From CAZMXS01 sp964570325 (lineage in GTDB: Bacteria > Verrucomicrobiota > Kiritimatiellia > CAIQIC01 > CAZMXS01): a stretch of DNA of 64,000 bases. Positions within the stretch are counted from its first letter, which is position 1; each line of letters starts with the position of its first letter. Both the position numbers and the translations under genes were made by a program. The notes under the pieces were generated by a model, which had not been told where the DNA came from, ran no database searches, and was given only the letters and a program-made list of their open reading frames with translations. The stretch lies in assembly GCA_964570325.1 (NCBI GenBank), contig CAZMXS010000005.1, positions 1 through 64,000 on the forward strand. The letters run 5' to 3'. Positions 62,147-64,000 of the stretch are shown here, one piece after another.

Positions 62147-62248
62147 CGCGCAAAGCGGCGGTTGCGATCTCTTCCCGCCGGGCGTGCCGGCGCCAAAAAC
62201 CTGGCCACCAGCGACAAACGCCAGCCCCAACTTCAGCGGCCGCAATCG

Positions 62249-63298
62249 CTATCCATCCTTTGACTGCGGCCAGCGAGCCTCGAGTTCCTTGACGCGCTTT
62301 TCGAGAGCCATGACCCGTTCCTTCCATTCGCCCATGCGCATGAGATGCGCGTGCGCTTTGGAAGCCTTCTCGAACGGTTCGGCCGGATAGCCAAACATAT
62401 AGGCCTTGGGTGGCACGTCCTTATGAATGCCGGCCTTGGCGCCGCAGATGGCGCCCGCGCCGATCACCAGATGGCCGGCCACGCCAACCTGGCCGGCCAG
62501 AATGGCGTGCGGACCGACTTCCGTGCTGCCGGAAATCCCGACTTGAGCTACCAGCACCACGTGCTCGCCAATTTGCACATTGTGCGCGATCTGGACTAAA
62601 TTATCTATCTTGGCGCCGTTGCCGATCCGGGTCTTGCCAAACCGCGCGCGATCCACCGTCACATTCGCGCCGATCTCGACATCATCTCCGATCCAGACAA
62701 TGCCCACCTGCGGGATTTTGGTGCGCACGCCCTGGGCATCCACGTTGTAGCCGAAGCCATCGCTGCCGATCACCGTGCCGTTGTGGATCAAGGTCCGGCT
62801 GCCAATACGACAATACTCGCGGATCGAGACCTGTTGGTATATCCGGCAGTCCTCGCCAATGATCACCTGGCGCCCGATATAGCTCTGGGCCGCAATGCTA
62901 GTCCGCGCGCCGATTTCGGCGCCGGATTCGATCACGACCAACGGGCCGACGCTGACATCCGCGCCAAGCCGCGCATCCGGAGCGACAACGGCCGTCGGAT
63001 GCACACCTGGCGGCGGGATCACCGGCGACGGCGCAAACCAGGCCACCACCTGCGCGAAAGCGCGATCGGGATCTGGCGCGCGAATAATCGCGGCCGATCC
63101 GCAAGGACGATTCCAGTCCGGCTTGACAATCACCGCCGTCGCGCGCGTGTTGGCCGCATCCGCCGCATACTTGGGGTTGGCGACAAAGGCAATCTCACCC
63201 GCTCCCGCATCACGAATTCCCGCCACCCCGGTAATGACGGCCGCGCCATCCCCTTCAAATGTCGCACCCAGTTTCTGGGCTATTTCAGCAATCGTCAT
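62249..63298 (-). CDS. lpxD: UDP-3-O-acylglucosamine N-acyltransferase
   Basis: The 349-residue product starts [20 protein letters not shown], the LpxD N-terminal uridine-binding domain. It then has a left-handed parallel beta-helix with many hexapeptide repeats ([33 protein letters not shown] with the F-G-Y loop, and [13 protein letters not shown] with the catalytic His). A C-terminal helical tail follows. It adds the second acyl chain in lipid A synthesis, so the cell makes lipid A. It is 68 bases after skp in the same direction. ATG 63298 starts the conserved part; the longer frame upstream overlaps the skp stop region and is unlike the family. Confidence 0.95.
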   Translation of the reverse strand: MTIAEIAQKLGATFEGDGAAVITGVAGIRDAGAGEIAFVANPKYAADAANTRATAVIVKPDWNRPCGSAAIIRAPDPDRAFAQVVAWFAPSPVIPPPGVHPTAVVAPDARLGADVSVGPLVVIESGAEIGARTSIAAQSYIGRQVIIGEDCRIYQQVSIREYCRIGSRTLIHNGTVIGSDGFGYNVDAQGVRTKIPQVGIVWIGDDVEIGANVTVDRARFGKTRIGNGAKIDNLVQIAHNVQIGEHVVLVAQVGISGSTEVGPHAILAGQVGVAGHLVIGAGAICGAKAGIHKDVPPKAYMFGYPAEPFEKASKAHAHLMRMGEWKERVMALEKRVKELEARWPQSKDG

Positions 63299-63366
63299 AC
63301 GACACCCCACTCCATATTTACGATTCGCGGATGCCCCCTGGCGCCGGCCAGCCGTCCCGCCTGGCG

Positions 63367-63954
63367 TCACCGCGTCGGGACCGACGTGTCGGTCGCGTTC
63401 AACTGATCGAGAATGGCGTCGGTGATATCATATTTCGGATCCACATACAGCAACGATTCGACACCGTTCAGGCTCTGACCCGAGGAGTCCATGACCGCGA
63501 TGAAACCCTGGGTGCGCGCATATTCCTCAATGATCTTGCGCATCTCCTCAACAATGTTCTTGCGCATGCGGCGGCTCTGGTCGTCGAGCTGTTTCCGGCG
63601 CGACTCGTCGAAACGGCGGATTTTGCTCTCGTATTCCCGAATCTCGACGAGCTTGTCCTCGGCCTCGCTTTTCTTCTGTTCAGCGGCATCCACGTTCAAA
63701 GCGGGGTTCTGCGCCGCGTCGCGCAACTTGTTGAACTCCTCCTGCAGCTTCTCGTACTCGGCGATCAACTCTTTGCGTTCCGCGTTGAATTCGTCAGCCT
63801 GGGCTTTGAGCTGAGCATCCGCGGTCTTGGTCTTGGAATACTCATTGAAAACCCGGTCCAAATCAATGAACGCCAGTCGGGGCTCCGCCGCGCGCGCCTC
63901 CAGCCAGCCGCACGCCAACAATGCCAGCAATCCAATGCCAATATGTCGTTTCAT
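63367..63954 (-). CDS. OmpH/Skp-family periplasmic chaperone
   Basis: The 195-residue product has a signal peptide ([20 protein letters not shown], cleavage near ARAAEP). Then comes [20 protein letters not shown], the OmpH start, and a long charged coiled coil ([20 protein letters not shown]). It ends with [39 protein letters not shown], the beta core. It holds unfolded outer-membrane proteins on the way to the BAM complex. gggag lies seven bases before ATG 63954. The gene sits between bamA and lpxD, the usual order. Confidence 0.92.
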   Translation of the reverse strand: MKRHIGIGLLALLACGWLEARAAEPRLAFIDLDRVFNEYSKTKTADAQLKAQADEFNAERKELIAEYEKLQEEFNKLRDAAQNPALNVDAAEQKKSEAEDKLVEIREYESKIRRFDESRRKQLDDQSRRMRKNIVEEMRKIIEEYARTQGFIAVMDSSGQSLNGVESLLYVDPKYDITDAILDQLNATDTSVPTR

Positions 63955-63975
63955 GTTTGCTCCCTTGGTTGATGC

Positions 63976-64000
63976 TTAATACACGTATCCAATCCAGAAG
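63976..64000 (-). CDS. bamA: C-terminal end of an outer-membrane protein, probably BamA (partial)
   Basis: The last codons on the minus strand read FWIGYVY then a TAA stop at 63978-63976. An aromatic final residue and alternating hydrophobic residues are the C-terminal beta-signal of outer-membrane barrel proteins. The position just before skp and lpxD is that of bamA. Only eight codons are in the window, so the name rests on order and the signal. Confidence 0.6.

Overview
The window is GC-rich, densely coded DNA from a Gram-negative (diderm) bacterium. The right end carries the lpxD, skp/ompH and bamA order typical of outer-membrane biogenesis loci. Very large Asn/Thr-rich exoproteins (lamin-tail, CotH, GH66, GH42-like and phosphatase modules) share one short C-terminal module. 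There is also a YidD/TM2 secreted pair and a STAS domain fused to acetyl-CoA synthetase. Together these suggest a member of the PVC group, most likely Kiritimatiellota or a relative (Verrucomicrobiota/Lentisphaerota). This placement is inferred from gene content; no rRNA is present.

Layout. 0-1.25 kb: a HicBA-type toxin-antitoxin cassette sits between two decayed copies of one small mobile element (probably RAYT/Y1 transposase remnants), and the right-hand copy supplies the stop codon of queC. 1.2-6 kb: queC, a small secreted protein, the STAS-AcsA fusion and an AI-2E-family permease. 6-12.5 kb: a 2138-residue lamin-tail/CotH exoprotein. 12.7-18.1 kb: a zinc-finger/Arg-rich protein, a LolA-like protein and a set of small envelope proteins, including a secreted YidD-domain protein whose start lies across a terminator-like hairpin. 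18.1-22 kb: an rrf2-miaB-membrane protein operon, typA, then a scrap of a DUF4143-type ATPase.

22.3-37.9 kb is a polysaccharide-use locus: a GH66 dextranase-like giant, a divergent purple-acid-phosphatase-like exoprotein, a GH42-like glycosidase and a GntR-HTH/LacI-sensor regulator directly upstream of the glycosidase. Two similar CG-centred operators lie in the divergent GH66/phosphatase promoter region, and a perfect 14-bp palindrome lies in front of the regulator. 37.9-41.5 kb holds housekeeping genes (macrodomain, TPR, citrate synthase, L28, MBL hydrolase). 41.5-47.5 kb holds a large multi-PAS/GAF histidine kinase with its NtrC-type regulator, followed by tRNA-Gly(CCC).

47.9-51.7 kb: M48 protease, transglutaminase-like and SGNH proteins. 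51.9-59.4 kb is a nucleobase region. Uridine phosphorylase and cytidine deaminase run forward. A reverse operon encodes a two-subunit molybdenum hydroxylase (no FAD subunit), a cytosine-deaminase-like amidohydrolase, a CodB-like permease and an orphan PP-loop enzyme. 59.6-62.1 kb: a single-domain response regulator, a BON-like protein and a medium-chain acyl-CoA synthetase. 62.2-64 kb: lpxD, skp and the last codons of bamA.

The most interesting items are the composite-element-like setting and inverted domain order of the hicBA cassette, the STAS-AcsA fusion, the hairpin-over-start of the YidD-like gene, the shared exoprotein tail, the paired operators at the GH66/phosphatase junction, and the PP-loop enzyme in the nucleobase operon.
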